Source: Nostocoides sp. HKS02
GTDB lineage: Bacteria; Actinomycetota; Actinomycetes; Actinomycetales; Dermatophilaceae
Reading direction: 5' to 3'
Assembly (NCBI RefSeq): GCF_009707485.1
Contig: NZ_CP046121.1
Coordinates: 3,410,001 to 3,474,000 of the forward strand
DNA length: 64,000 bases
A program made the translations under genes and the position numbers. Positions 1 through 8,127 of this stretch are shown in pieces. The notes beneath the pieces are model-generated. The model had not been told where the DNA came from. It saw only the letters and a list, made by a program, of their open reading frames with translations, and searched no databases. The number at the start of each line of letters is the position of its first letter. Position 1 is the stretch's first letter.

Positions 1-54
1 CCAACGAAGGCCGACAGCGGGCTCGAACCCCACCTCGTGAGCTCCATCAGCTAG
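1..54 (+). CDS. C-terminal end of a preceding gene (partial)
   Basis: One frame is open from the first base of the window and ends at a TAG at 52-54. It would encode the last 17 residues of a protein that begins outside the window. Most of its codons end in G or C, like the genes around it. The piece is too short to assign to a family, and the reading could be chance. Between it and the next gene lies a run of GGTCTC-like repeats (about 56-80) with no other recognisable signal. Confidence 0.3.
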   Translation, partial: PTKADSGLEPHLVSSIS

Positions 55-187
55 TGGTCTCGGTCTCCGGTCTCGGTCTCCCAGCTGTCGCGACGCCCGG
101 CGCTTGCCGTCCTCATCCAGGCAGCAGAGGCATCCGCCGCTTGCTACGGTTCCCTCGGCGGTGCCGACCGCTGACGGAGGCGACACG

Positions 188-2266
188 ATGCAGCAGGAGC
201 ACGAGCGTGAGCTGGCCGGTGACGTCGGGTCGGCAGCCCCAGCACGTATGCCGCGTGTCCCCAGCCCCGGCAATCGCACGCGTCTGGTGCTCGCCAGCGC
301 GCTCATGCTGTTCGTGGAACTGGCCCTGATCCGCTGGACGTCCTCGAACAACCTCTACCTGGTCCACATGACCAACTTCGTCCTGCTGGCCAGCTTCCTC
401 GGCATCGGCCTGGGCTTCCTGCGCGCCAAAGCCGGCCGCGACCTCTTCCCGCTGGCACCAGTGCTACTCGCGGGCCTGGTTGGCTTTGTCCTGGCGTTTC
501 CCGTCCGCACGGGGACCGGACGCGGTGGCCAGTGGGAGCTCGTGGGACTGTTCGACCTGCCGCCCCTGCCGCGCCCGCTCAGCCTTGCTGTCGTCTTCGT
601 GCTCACCTCGGCGACGCTGATGGCGCTAGGGCAGGAGGTGGCCCGGACCTTCGGCACCTTCGAGCCGCTCGAGGCCTACCGGCTCGACGTCGTCGGCAGC
701 CTGGCCGGCATCGCCTGCTTCGCTGCCCTGTCGTTCCTCTGGCTTCCGCCGGTGGGCTGGGGCACTGTCGCTGTAGCGCTGTTCGTCGTCCTGCTCGGCC
801 GTCGGGCCCGGCCCGGGCCTGCGCTCGCACTCGGCGCCCTCGTCCTCATGCTCGGGGCGGAGTCCTTCGTGGGCACCTTCCAGTGGTCGCCCTATTACAA
901 GATCCACACGACAGAGATGGCCGGCGGCCTCGTTCGCGTCGAGGTCAACGACACTCCGCTGCAAACCGCCCTCCCGCTCTCGGTGATCCGGCGCAGCTCG
1001 CCGTTCTACCTCTACCCCTACACCTATGCCGGCTCGCGCGACGACGTCCTCGTCATCGGCGCCGGGACAGGCAACGATGTGGCGGTGGCCCTGGACCAGG
1101 GCGCCAAACGGGTGGACGCCGTCGAGATCGACCCCGCGCTCCTGCAGCTCGGCCGGGACCGCCACCCTGACCGGCCCTACTCCGACCCGCGAGTGACCAC
1201 CTACGTCGACGACGGCCGGGCGTTCATGGAGCGCACCGAACGCCGTTACGACCTCATCCTGCTCGCCTTGCCCGACTCGGCGACCATCGTCACGGGCCAG
1301 TCGGCACTGCGGCTCGAGAACTACCTCTTCACCACGCAGGCCCTGGAAAGGGCCCGCTCGCTCCTGAAGGCGGACGGCACGTTCGCCATGTACAACTACT
1401 ACGAGCCATGGCTGCTCGACCGCTACGCCAACACGGTGCGGACCGTGTACGGCACGGCCCCGTGCGTCCAGCTCGGCCCGAGCTACGGACCGCGTCAGCA
1501 GGCCGTGCTCAGCCTGCGCAAGGACGCCAGCACCGGTGGGTGCACGACCACCTGGGCGCCGCGAACCGCCGCGCTCGAGCCGTCGGTCGACGACCGCCCG
1601 TTTCCCTACCTCGCGTCGCGGTCCATCCCGTCCTTCTACCTCTGGATGCTCGGCCTCGTCCTGCTGGCCTCCGTCGTCGGGGTGCGTTCGGTCGCGGGTC
1701 CACTGCGCACCATGCGGCCGTATGCCGACCTGTTCTTCATGGGCGCTGCGTTCCTGCTCCTGGAGACCAAGAACGTCGTCCAGTTCGCGCTGCTCTTCGG
1801 CACAACGTGGGCGGTGAACGCTGCGGTGTTCGCCGGCGTGCTCCTGAGTGTCCTCGCGGCGATCGAGGTCGCGCGTCGCGTCTCGTTCCGTCGGCCGATC
1901 CTGCTCTATGCGGGCCTCCTGGCCGCCCTGGCCGCGGCCTGGCTGATCCCTCAGGACGCGCTGCTGGAGCTCTCCCTGATCCCCCGGTTTCTGGCCGGAG
2001 TGACGATCGCGTTCCTGCCGGTCTTCATAGCCAACCTGCTCTTCGCGGTGCGGTTCAAGGGCATCGGCTCGAGCACGGTCGCCTTCGCGGCGAACCTCCT
2101 CGGGGCGATGGTGGGCGGGGCGCTTGAGTACCTCGCGCTCATCTTCGGCTTCAACGCGCTGCTTGTCCTGGTCGCGGTCCTCTACGGACTAGCGCTGCTC
2201 ACCGGACGCAGGCACCTGGTCGTCCCACGCTTGGCTCAAGGCAGCCATGCGCGCGGCCGCTCATGA
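188..2266 (+). CDS. Membrane-embedded spermidine synthase-like protein
   Basis: A 692-residue protein with three parts. The N-terminal third is hydrophobic, with about six predicted membrane segments (roughly residues 25-230). The middle is a soluble Rossmann domain with a SAM-type nucleotide motif, VLVIGAGTGND, near residue 285, followed by an acidic VEIDP strand end. A second multi-helix membrane region spans about 470-670. This matches membrane-fused proteins of the spermidine synthase/methyltransferase superfamily. Their substrate is usually unknown, so polyamine synthesis should not be assumed. The ATG at 188 is chosen because GGAGG lies at 176-180 with 7-base spacing; an in-frame ATG at 104 lacks such a site. 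The downstream TetR gene converges on it. Confidence 0.75.
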   Translation: MQQEHERELAGDVGSAAPARMPRVPSPGNRTRLVLASALMLFVELALIRWTSSNNLYLVHMTNFVLLASFLGIGLGFLRAKAGRDLFPLAPVLLAGLVGFVLAFPVRTGTGRGGQWELVGLFDLPPLPRPLSLAVVFVLTSATLMALGQEVARTFGTFEPLEAYRLDVVGSLAGIACFAALSFLWLPPVGWGTVAVALFVVLLGRRARPGPALALGALVLMLGAESFVGTFQWSPYYKIHTTEMAGGLVRVEVNDTPLQTALPLSVIRRSSPFYLYPYTYAGSRDDVLVIGAGTGNDVAVALDQGAKRVDAVEIDPALLQLGRDRHPDRPYSDPRVTTYVDDGRAFMERTERRYDLILLALPDSATIVTGQSALRLENYLFTTQALERARSLLKADGTFAMYNYYEPWLLDRYANTVRTVYGTAPCVQLGPSYGPRQQAVLSLRKDASTGGCTTTWAPRTAALEPSVDDRPFPYLASRSIPSFYLWMLGLVLLASVVGVRSVAGPLRTMRPYADLFFMGAAFLLLETKNVVQFALLFGTTWAVNAAVFAGVLLSVLAAIEVARRVSFRRPILLYAGLLAALAAAWLIPQDALLELSLIPRFLAGVTIAFLPVFIANLLFAVRFKGIGSSTVAFAANLLGAMVGGALEYLALIFGFNALLVLVAVLYGLALLTGRRHLVVPRLAQGSHARGRS

Positions 2267-2335
2267 GTCCACCTTCAACGTCGCGCTCAAGCGGTGGCGA
2301 TCACGCGTCGAGGTCGACCTGGGTTGCGCGAGGCC

Positions 2336-2998
2336 CTACTTCACCTTGCTGAGATGGACCATGGCGTCGTAGAGCTGCTCGTCCGTCATCGGCGGCTCGG
2401 GGATCGAGTGTGCCCGCTCGGCCCGGTAGGCGTCGAGCATGAGGTGGAGCTGGCGCCGCCAGGCCGTGGGCGCCTTGGCGCTGGTGGCGTCGATGATCCG
2501 GCCATTGGACCAGATCAGGTTGACGATGTCTGCCCGAGTGATGTCCGCGCGAGCCCTGCCGGCTTCTTGGGCTCGGGCGAGGACGTCATCGATCTGTTGG
2601 CACATCACGTCGTGAATGTGCTCGGTCTCAGAGTTGCCGGGGAAGCGGCGGGAGAGGAAGTCGTTGAAGCCGCGGTCTCCTGCTTGGACGGCGAACAGGT
2701 TGTTCAGGTAGGCGACGAACCCGTCCCAGGGATCGTCCATCGCCAGGGCCTTGTTGGCCCCGTCGACGAACTCCTGGAGCCGAGGCCTGAGGGCAGCCAT
2801 GAGCAGGTCCAGGCGAGTGGGGAAGTGCCGGTACAGCGTGCCGATGGCGACACCGGCATCGCGGGCGATCTTCTCCAAGGAGGCATCCACGCCGTGGGCG
2901 GCGAACTCGGCCTGCGCCGCGGCGATGAGCTTGTCGCGGCTTTCCCGGGCGTCCCGGCGCAGCGGCCTCTGCATCTGCTGGACCTCGCTCTGGCTCAC
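2336..2998 (-). CDS. TetR/AcrR family transcriptional regulator
   Basis: A 220-residue protein with an N-terminal helix-turn-helix (about residues 20-65, including GVDASLEKIARDAGVAIGTL and YRHFPTR), typical of TetR repressors. The variable C-terminal ligand domain gives no ligand clue. It is divergent from the F420-reductase-like gene at 3208, which makes that gene the natural candidate target. The GTG start at 2998 has no Shine-Dalgarno but has TAGACT six bases upstream, as expected for a leaderless message. Confidence 0.85.
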   Translation of the reverse strand: MSQSEVQQMQRPLRRDARESRDKLIAAAQAEFAAHGVDASLEKIARDAGVAIGTLYRHFPTRLDLLMAALRPRLQEFVDGANKALAMDDPWDGFVAYLNNLFAVQAGDRGFNDFLSRRFPGNSETEHIHDVMCQQIDDVLARAQEAGRARADITRADIVNLIWSNGRIIDATSAKAPTAWRRQLHLMLDAYRAERAHSIPEPPMTDEQLYDAMVHLSKVK

Positions 2999-3004
2999 TC
3001 CATC

Positions 3005-3010
3005 AGTCTA
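3005..3010 (-). promoter_or_regulatory. -10 element for leaderless tetR transcript
   Basis: TAGACT on the minus strand ends six bases before the GTG start at 2998. That would place transcription initiation on the start codon itself, and no ribosome binding site is visible. Confidence 0.45.
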
Positions 3011-3100
3011 CCGACGATGGTGAGGACGGCCTCCGTTTCTGGGCTGCTCGCGAGGGGTCGAACCCCCAGCTCCTGAGCATTCGACGATTGATCTGCCAAT

Positions 3101-3116
3101 CGGAGGGCCCCCTCCG
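3101..3116. promoter_or_regulatory. Palindrome in the tetR / reductase divergent region
   Basis: A 7-base inverted repeat, CGGAGGG and CCCTCCG, separated by CC. It is immediately followed by a possible -10 (TAGAAT at 3120-3125) reading toward the reductase gene. An inverted repeat just upstream of a -10 beside a divergent tetR gene is a plausible repressor operator; a short hairpin is the alternative. Confidence 0.4.
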
Positions 3117-3207
3117 GAATAGAATGAGGGGTGCCTCCGGTTGTGATCCATGCAAGCCGAGGTGCCTCTCCTGGCATCCGCCCACAACGCACGGAGGAAC
3201 CGTCATC

Positions 3208-3819
3208 ATGACCACCATCAGCATCATTGGCTCGGGCAACATGGCCGCCGCGATCGGCACCCGGGCAGCAAAGCACGGCCACACGGTCGAGCTCTTGAGC
3301 CGCAACACCGCCAAGGCTCAGGCGCTCGCCGACCAGATCGGCCACGGGGCCACCGTGGGCACGTTCGGCGCACCACCGGCAGGTGACATCGTCATCGTGG
3401 CCGTCCTGTACAGCGGCGCGGTTGATGCAGTCGAGAAGTACGGCGATGCACTGGCCGGCAAGATCCTCGTGGACATCTCCAACCCGTTCAACGCCGATGC
3501 CAGCGGGCTGGTGACCACTAGCTCGGCTGCTCAGGAGATCGCGGCTGCCGCTCCTGAGAGCGCCCGCGTCGTGAAGGCGCTGAACACGATCTTCGGCCAG
3601 GTCCTTGCCAAGGGCACGCCGCTCGACGCGTTCATCGCGGGCGACAGCGCTGAGGCGAAGTCAACGGTCGCGGCGTTCCTGGAGAGCTTGGAGCTGCGGA
3701 CCCTCGACGCAGGAGGGCTGCAGGCAGCCTCGATCCTCGAGTCGGCCAGCCTCCTGCTGGTGGGGCTGGCCAGTAATGGTGCCGGCTTCGACCTCGCCCT
3801 GGGCGCCGAGGTCCACTGA
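3208..3819 (+). CDS. NADPH-dependent F420 reductase-like / NADP oxidoreductase
   Basis: A 203-residue protein with an N-terminal nucleotide-binding motif, ISIIGSGNMAAAIG, and a central segment NPFNAD typical of the F420-dependent NADP reductase and coenzyme F420 oxidoreductase-like family. It should use NAD(P)H; whether it truly reduces F420 cannot be read from sequence. The ATG at 3208 follows GGAGG at 3193-3197. Earlier in-frame starts would place coding sequence over the promoter. It is divergent from a TetR regulator with a palindrome between them, suggesting local induction by a small molecule. Confidence 0.75.
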   Translation: MTTISIIGSGNMAAAIGTRAAKHGHTVELLSRNTAKAQALADQIGHGATVGTFGAPPAGDIVIVAVLYSGAVDAVEKYGDALAGKILVDISNPFNADASGLVTTSSAAQEIAAAAPESARVVKALNTIFGQVLAKGTPLDAFIAGDSAEAKSTVAAFLESLELRTLDAGGLQAASILESASLLLVGLASNGAGFDLALGAEVH

Positions 3820-4169
3820 GGTCCTTTTGGGTCCGCTTGCCGAGCACGAGCGAGGGGCCGGTAGCGCGTTCATTGGGCATTCCCGGGTCGGGGGCCCGGG
3901 GGCCAGTGGACGGGTCCGGTCCCATGCGGACCGAGGTTGCGCGACGGGGCGCAGAGGTGCCCGGCATAGAGGCCGACCTGCGCTCCCTGCAGGCGTTCCC
4001 GCAGCTCCTGGATCTGCTGGGCTCCGCCTTCGCATCCGCCCATCGCCGGGCCGCCGGAAATCGCTCTGAGGATGCCCTGATTGTCTCTTGCCGCCGCGAA
4101 GTCAAAGAGGAAAGGTTATGCGGTGACGGCAGCGCCGTCGGGGCGCTGCCCCGATCAAGGGAGCACGTC
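3820..4169. other. 350-base gap with a possible minus-strand gene remnant
   Basis: No convincing intact gene. On the minus strand a short open frame (about 4043 down to 3870, 57 residues from an ATG) contains a helical stretch, QQIQELRERLQGAQVGLYAG, and reads more like real protein than noise. It has no clear ribosome binding site and its upstream frame is closed by a stop. It may be the decayed end of a lost gene. Confidence 0.3.
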
Positions 4170-4793
4170 GTGCACGCACGCACCACCACGATCCAGGCGG
4201 ACCGCTCCAAGGTCGAGGACGGGATCGCCCGCGTCCGGGACCAGGTCTTCCCCGCCGTCACGGCCATGGACGGCTGTGCCGGGATGTCCCTGCTCGTCGA
4301 CCGCGAGTCGGGTCGCTGCATCGCCACGACCTCGTGGGAGTCGGAGGCCGCCATGCTGGCCAGCGCCGAACAGGTGAAGCCCCTGCGAACCGGCGCGGAG
4401 CAGAGCTTCGGAGCGACTTCCAGCGAGGTTGCGACCTGGGAGGTCGCCGTGATGCACCGCGACCACGCCAGTCCCGAGGGGGCATGTGCTCGCGTCACCT
4501 GGCTCAGCGGGGACCAGGGGCTGGCCGACCGGGCTGCCGATGTCTACCGGACGCTCATCCTCCCCACGCTGCAGGAGTGGGACGGCTTCTGCAGCGCGAA
4601 CCTGATGATCAGCCGGGAGTCCGGTCGCATCGTCGGCACGGTGACCTTCGAGACGCGGGCCCACCTCGAGGCCACCCGTGAGGCCGCCAAGGACCTGCGC
4701 CAACGGGCCAGCGAACGGCTGAACGCAGCAGTCGACGACGTCGCCGAGATGGACGTGGCCATGGCGCACCTGCATGTGCCCGAGCTCGTCTGA
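4170..4793 (+). CDS. Protein with two tandem ABM-like (dimeric alpha/beta barrel) domains
   Basis: A 207-residue protein made of two similar halves of about 100 residues (roughly 1-96 and 104-200). Each half has the strand-helix pattern of antibiotic-biosynthesis-monooxygenase-type ferredoxin folds and the shared motif G(C/F)x(G/S)xxLxxxRESGRxxxTxxxE. Such proteins act as small monooxygenases, heme-degrading enzymes or non-enzymatic sensors, and no catalytic assignment is possible here. The GTG at 4170 is preceded by AAGGGAG at 4157-4163 with 6-base spacing. It stands alone and is followed by a hairpin at 4854-4888. Confidence 0.6.
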   Translation: MHARTTTIQADRSKVEDGIARVRDQVFPAVTAMDGCAGMSLLVDRESGRCIATTSWESEAAMLASAEQVKPLRTGAEQSFGATSSEVATWEVAVMHRDHASPEGACARVTWLSGDQGLADRAADVYRTLILPTLQEWDGFCSANLMISRESGRIVGTVTFETRAHLEATREAAKDLRQRASERLNAAVDDVAEMDVAMAHLHVPELV

Positions 4794-4853
4794 GCTCCCG
4801 CCGTCCTGAGGGGGTGACCAGTCGTGGGGGACGGCAACGCGACAGAAGACCCC

Positions 4854-4888
4854 GAGCACCCGATCGCGGTCATCGCGATCGGGCGCTC
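4854..4888. terminator. Bidirectional hairpin between convergent genes
   Basis: A 15-pair stem with one mismatch (core arms CCCGATCGCG and CGCGATCGGG, 5-base loop) lies between the ends of the ABM-like gene (4793) and the RemA-like gene (4920, minus strand). Neither side has a strong T-run, as is common in high-GC genomes. Confidence 0.55.
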
Positions 4889-4919
4889 CGGGATGACCGG
4901 AGGTTCCGAGCCCACGCGC

Positions 4920-5246
4920 CTAAGAAGGCGCAGTGGTCGTCGTGGATGCCAAGAGCCGTCGCGCGCGTCGACCCAGGTCATTGAGGTCCACCCGGCCGGC
5001 GTCAGCTGCGGCTGCCAGGCGAGCGGCCAGGTCCAGCGCCTCGTCCAACTCAGGCGCGGCAAGGGCGGCCTCCTGCCCCATGTCACGAAGGATCGTGGCC
5101 TCGGTCCTTGATGCAATCAAGGGATCGGCGACTCCATCGATCCAGACCCGGGTGCGTCGGCCGTCGCCGCGCTCCTCTCCGGTGATTCGCTCGAGCGCGA
5201 AGATGCGGTCGGCACGTGCGAACTTGCCGAACCCCAAGGCCACCAT
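4920..5246 (-). CDS. RemA/DUF370-like small protein
   Basis: A 108-residue protein whose start, MVALGFGKFARADRIFALE, followed by GRRTRVWI near residue 28, resembles the IGFGN...RI...GRRTR pattern of RemA-like (DUF370) proteins. In Bacillus these bind DNA to activate biofilm genes. Resemblance is by eye only. The C-terminal half (ELDEALDLAARLAAAADAGRVDLNDLGRRARRLL) is an added helical region not typical of RemA. Start choice is uncertain: ATG 5246 begins the conserved part, while a TTG at 5333, just after the upstream gene stop, would add 29 residues. It probably shares a transcript with the gene at 5340-6059. Confidence 0.5.
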   Translation of the reverse strand: MVALGFGKFARADRIFALERITGEERGDGRRTRVWIDGVADPLIASRTEATILRDMGQEAALAAPELDEALDLAARLAAAADAGRVDLNDLGRRARRLLASTTTTAPS

Positions 5247-5339
5247 GCGAGTGTCCGACGCCACGTGCCCATCTTGACACTCGCCACCGACATCAGTCTC
5301 GGCTGCCATGGACGAGGAGTCGGGCGGGGCCAACGACCA

Positions 5340-6059
5340 TCATCCCCATTTCGGCTTGCCCTCCGGCTCGCCCCAGACGTGCAGCGGCGCCATGAGAGTC
5401 CAGGACTCGAAGTTCTGCACCTTGTGGCCAAAGACGCAGTAGGACATGGGCGTACGCGAGTACTGCCGAACCTCGGTTCCGATGATGGATCCCTCACCGA
5501 GCAGGCTGATCACCAGGCCTTTCGGGGTGTGCGTGTAACAGACCCAATAGGACGGCGCGGGGTCTGATGCAGTCGCCCAGCGGACCTGTTCCTCTCGCGC
5601 CTTCACAATCTCCTCGCGGACGTTGCGGTCGATGGTGCTGTCGGCCCACCCTCGGCTGTCGAGGTCGCTCACCTCGAAACCAGGGATGATTCCACCTGGA
5701 CCGCGAGCTACCGCGAAGTCTGCGACGGTGGCAGCCCTGGGGTCGTCGTCCAGGACTCCCAGCCCCTGCAGGGAGGCCCTCAGGACGAGCGCTTGCGCCT
5801 GGGGATCGGCCATGTCGTATCGAACTTCAGCTGCGTCCACGCCGCTGCCTTCGATGCCTGCGCTGACCACCACCGCCTGGAACCCGGCGGACGCCTTGCC
5901 GGAGGTCTCGGCTCGGCGGACGAACTCGAGGACGGACCCGATCATGCCTCGGAACCTCAGCCGTATCCTTTCGGGGTTGAGGTACATGGTCGGGTATGGC
6001 TCTGCCCTGAATGCCAACCACGCGACGATGTTCTCGACTGGCTGCATCTCAAGAGGCAT
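5340..6059 (-). CDS. Hypothetical protein, unrecognised family
   Basis: A 239-residue soluble protein with no signal peptide or membrane segment. It is rich in aromatic and charged residues, with a tryptophan- and cysteine-containing C-terminal half (PSYWVCYTHTPKGLVISLLGEGSIIG near residues 170-195). I do not recognise a family. The codon pattern and length argue for a real gene. It lies 6-90 bases upstream of the RemA-like gene on the same strand, so the two probably form an operon. The hemerythrin gene lies upstream, separated by about 60 bases. Start ATG 6059 is tentative. Confidence 0.55.
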   Translation of the reverse strand: MPLEMQPVENIVAWLAFRAEPYPTMYLNPERIRLRFRGMIGSVLEFVRRAETSGKASAGFQAVVVSAGIEGSGVDAAEVRYDMADPQAQALVLRASLQGLGVLDDDPRAATVADFAVARGPGGIIPGFEVSDLDSRGWADSTIDRNVREEIVKAREEQVRWATASDPAPSYWVCYTHTPKGLVISLLGEGSIIGTEVRQYSRTPMSYCVFGHKVQNFESWTLMAPLHVWGEPEGKPKWG

Positions 6060-6117
6060 GGCGCACCTCCGCGGTCGTGGTCGGCATCGAACTCGTGGCC
6101 ACCGTGCAGCGACCGGG

Positions 6118-6759
6118 TTAGGCCGTGCCCTGCCAGGCCGGAGCGACCTGCCGGTAGTACGACCTCCCCGCGACCCTGCTCAGGAGAAAGGTGACCGGCG
6201 CCGGGATCGTCGAGCGGTAGTACGCGCGCTCCTCGTCGGGCATCCCGTCCTGCACCCATGCCATCCAGCGCCCCGAGGCGGCGAGGGACTCCGGCCGCAG
6301 GCGCTTCTCGACGGCCTTCCACTCGGGCGTCTCGAGATGCGGCAGCAGCAGCGGCTCGAGCTCCCTCTCCTCATGGTTCAGGTGCCGCTCCACGACCTCG
6401 TGCGCTCGCCGCATCGTGTCCCGAGCGGCGTGCGCATCCATGGCCGAACCGGTCGCGGCGTAGGCGGTCATGGCTGCTCCTGCCTCGGCAAGCGCGTCCG
6501 CCATGGCCTCGTGCTCGGCCTCCATGACCTGCACGAGCGCACTCGCCCCCTCGACGCTGGCCAGGAACGGGAAGACGTGGCTGTCCTCGCCCACATGGTG
6601 GTGCTTGAGCTCGCGGTACAGGTTCGCGTATGCCGCCTCCAGCTGGCGCGCGCGAGCCGGGTCGCCATCGGGCGAAGCGTCGAGCGCGGACTCGAGGCGG
6701 GTGAGATCACGGCGGACCGCCGCATGGATCACCCGGTTCATCGTCATGGGGCTGCTCAT
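6118..6759 (-). CDS. Hemerythrin HHE domain protein
   Basis: A 213-residue protein with the histidine/glutamate signature of the hemerythrin-like cation-binding fold: HHHVGEDSHVFP near residue 54, EAEHEAMADAL near 80 and HLNHEERELEPLLLPH near 125. These residues would ligate a di-iron centre that binds O2 or NO, or senses redox state. The C-terminal 60 residues are specific to actinobacterial members. The ATG at 6759 lacks a Shine-Dalgarno but has TAGCGT seven bases upstream. Confidence 0.85.
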   Translation of the reverse strand: MSSPMTMNRVIHAAVRRDLTRLESALDASPDGDPARARQLEAAYANLYRELKHHHVGEDSHVFPFLASVEGASALVQVMEAEHEAMADALAEAGAAMTAYAATGSAMDAHAARDTMRRAHEVVERHLNHEERELEPLLLPHLETPEWKAVEKRLRPESLAASGRWMAWVQDGMPDEERAYYRSTIPAPVTFLLSRVAGRSYYRQVAPAWQGTA

Positions 6760-6766
6760 CCGGCCG

Positions 6767-6772
6767 ACGCTA
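6767..6772 (-). promoter_or_regulatory. -10 element for leaderless hemerythrin transcript
   Basis: TAGCGT on the minus strand sits seven bases before ATG 6759, with no purine-rich ribosome binding site between them. Confidence 0.45.
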
Positions 6773-6822
6773 GTGGACCACCTCTGTCGTCGGATCCGAC
6801 ATTTGCGCTACCAGCCGGCGGT

Positions 6823-6870
6823 GCCGCTCACCCACCCGTATGCCGCGCGGCATACGGGTGGGCGAGCGGC
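6823..6870 (-). terminator. 48-base near-perfect palindrome behind the collagen-like gene
   Basis: Two 24-base arms (6823-6846 and 6847-6870) are complementary with a single mismatch and no spacer. The centre joins GTATGCCG and CGGCATAC copies. It lies 11 bases past the stop of the minus-strand collagen-like gene and upstream of the hemerythrin gene, so it probably terminates the former. The core word is repeated through the whole window. Confidence 0.7.
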
Positions 6871-6880
6871 GTGCGAGCGG

Positions 6881-7657
6881 TCAGCTGGCCGCGATGGAGA
6901 CCGAGGCCGTCGAGAGGCTGCCACCGAGGATCCCCACGTAGGCGGACGAGCACGAGGGCCGGTTTGCCGTGACGTTCGGGATCGCCGCGGGCGAGTTGCA
7001 GCTCGGCTGGTTGACGGTCAGGGTCGCCGCACCGAAGCCCGTCTTCCCGGTGATCTGCCACGCGTCACCGAGGGTGCCGATCAGCAGGATGCTGCCCGAG
7101 GGACGCTGGAGGGTCACGTTGCAGGTCGCCGTGCCCAAGGTGACGATCCCACCCGGCCAGTGCTGCGCGAAGTCAGTGTCCTTGACCCCGGTGATCGAGT
7201 TCGTCAGCGTCGTGGAGGAGCAGGTGGGCGGTGGGGTCGTCCCACTGCAGACCAATGCGCCGGCCATCGTGAAGCCCGTCACGGACTGCCCGGTCGGACA
7301 CGTCAGCCCGGCCAGCCCGGTGATTCCGGGCACGCCCTGCGGCCCGGCAGGTCCCGCGGGTCCCGTGGCACCCATGGGACCAACGGGTCCCGCGGGTCCG
7401 GTTGCGCCGACAGGCCCGGCGGGTCCTTGGATGCCCTGCATGTTCCAGGAGATCGGGACCTCAGAGGGTCGGCACGTCTTGCTCCCGACGAGCAGCCGCA
7501 GCATCCCCTGGTTCTTCTGGTAGCAGGCATTGATGACGCCCGAGGCGGGCACGTGTTGAGCCGGTGGAGTCTTCGCGGCGACGGCTTGCATGCCCGTCAG
7601 GAGCAGGGCAGCGGAACCGATCACCGCCAAGGAAACTCGCCAGTTGGGTCGAGACAT
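6881..7657 (-). CDS. Secreted collagen-like (Gly-X-Y repeat) protein
   Basis: A 258-residue protein. The N-terminus (about residues 1-28) is a signal peptide with a charged start, hydrophobic core and AVAA-type cleavage site. Residues about 75-112 form a run of roughly 12 Gly-X-Y triplets rich in [17 protein letters not shown] units, the bacterial collagen-like signature. The C-terminal 140 residues are cysteine-rich (about eight Cys after residue 110), suggesting a disulfide-bonded globular domain. Role at the cell surface, such as adhesion or matrix, is inference. The ATG at 7657 follows GGAAGGATC. Confidence 0.75.
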   Translation of the reverse strand: MSRPNWRVSLAVIGSAALLLTGMQAVAAKTPPAQHVPASGVINACYQKNQGMLRLLVGSKTCRPSEVPISWNMQGIQGPAGPVGATGPAGPVGPMGATGPAGPAGPQGVPGITGLAGLTCPTGQSVTGFTMAGALVCSGTTPPPTCSSTTLTNSITGVKDTDFAQHWPGGIVTLGTATCNVTLQRPSGSILLIGTLGDAWQITGKTGFGAATLTVNQPSCNSPAAIPNVTANRPSCSSAYVGILGGSLSTASVSIAAS

Positions 7658-7946
7658 CGTGGATCCTTCCGGTCAGAAGGGTGCGTAGGATCCGGCCCTT
7701 TGCCGGATGCGTTGCGTCGCCCGCGTTGGACGCTACTCAGAGCCGCACGATGCGCTATCGGTCAAAAGCCTGAGTTTGATGAACAACGGCCCTGTTCATG
7801 ACTTTTCATCTCGGTATGCCCGTGATCGGCCCGTTTTGCCGGATACCGCGCTCCGGTGCGGGCGTCGACGTACCACCGCAGGACGCGGGTCAACCACCCG
7901 GGGGGGCAACTCAGTGCTCTTGGCGTGCGAACCAGGGCTTGGCGAA
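7658..7946. other. Upstream region of the collagen-like gene
   Basis: This stretch holds the leader and promoter region of the minus-strand collagen-like gene. A TTGACC lies about 100 bases upstream of its start, but no convincing -10 partner was found. Open frames across it on both strands have poor composition and no recognisable product. Confidence 0.3.
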
Positions 7947-8120
7947 CTACGGCTTGACCGTCTCGCCCAGCTGCCGGTCACGGATGCGACGAGCTGTGGC
8001 CCATGACGCGATGCCGGTGAAGAGGACCGCCGCCAGGATCTCACCGATCCCCTCACGGACCAACTGTAGGCGCCGACCGTGCCGGCCATCGGCGCAGTGG
8101 GACAGGACTTTGCGCCTCAC
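7947..8120 (-). CDS. Possible 57-residue single-span membrane protein
   Basis: A short frame begins with GTG at 8120, eight bases after the stop of the acetyltransferase gene, and ends with TAG at 7947. It has a basic, cysteine-containing start, then one hydrophobic segment (EILAAVLFTGIASWATA, about residues 27-43) flanked by arginines. Position just behind an upstream stop codon suggests translational coupling. Its neighbour frames look non-coding by comparison. No family recognised. Confidence 0.35.
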   Translation of the reverse strand: MRRKVLSHCADGRHGRRLQLVREGIGEILAAVLFTGIASWATARRIRDRQLGETVKP

Positions 8121-8127
8121 CGAGTCG

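Noticed and set aside
20..36. GGTTCGAGCCC-like T-arm sequence on the minus strand (also a similar one near 3050)
   Set aside because: No matching acceptor, D or anticodon stems were found around either, so they are not tRNA genes.
2294..3076. 260-residue plus-strand frame over the TetR gene
   Set aside because: It is the antisense shadow of a clear TetR regulator and has no recognisable domain.
5623..6972. 449-residue plus-strand frame
   Set aside because: It runs antisense to the unknown 239-residue gene and the hemerythrin gene and has shadow-like composition.
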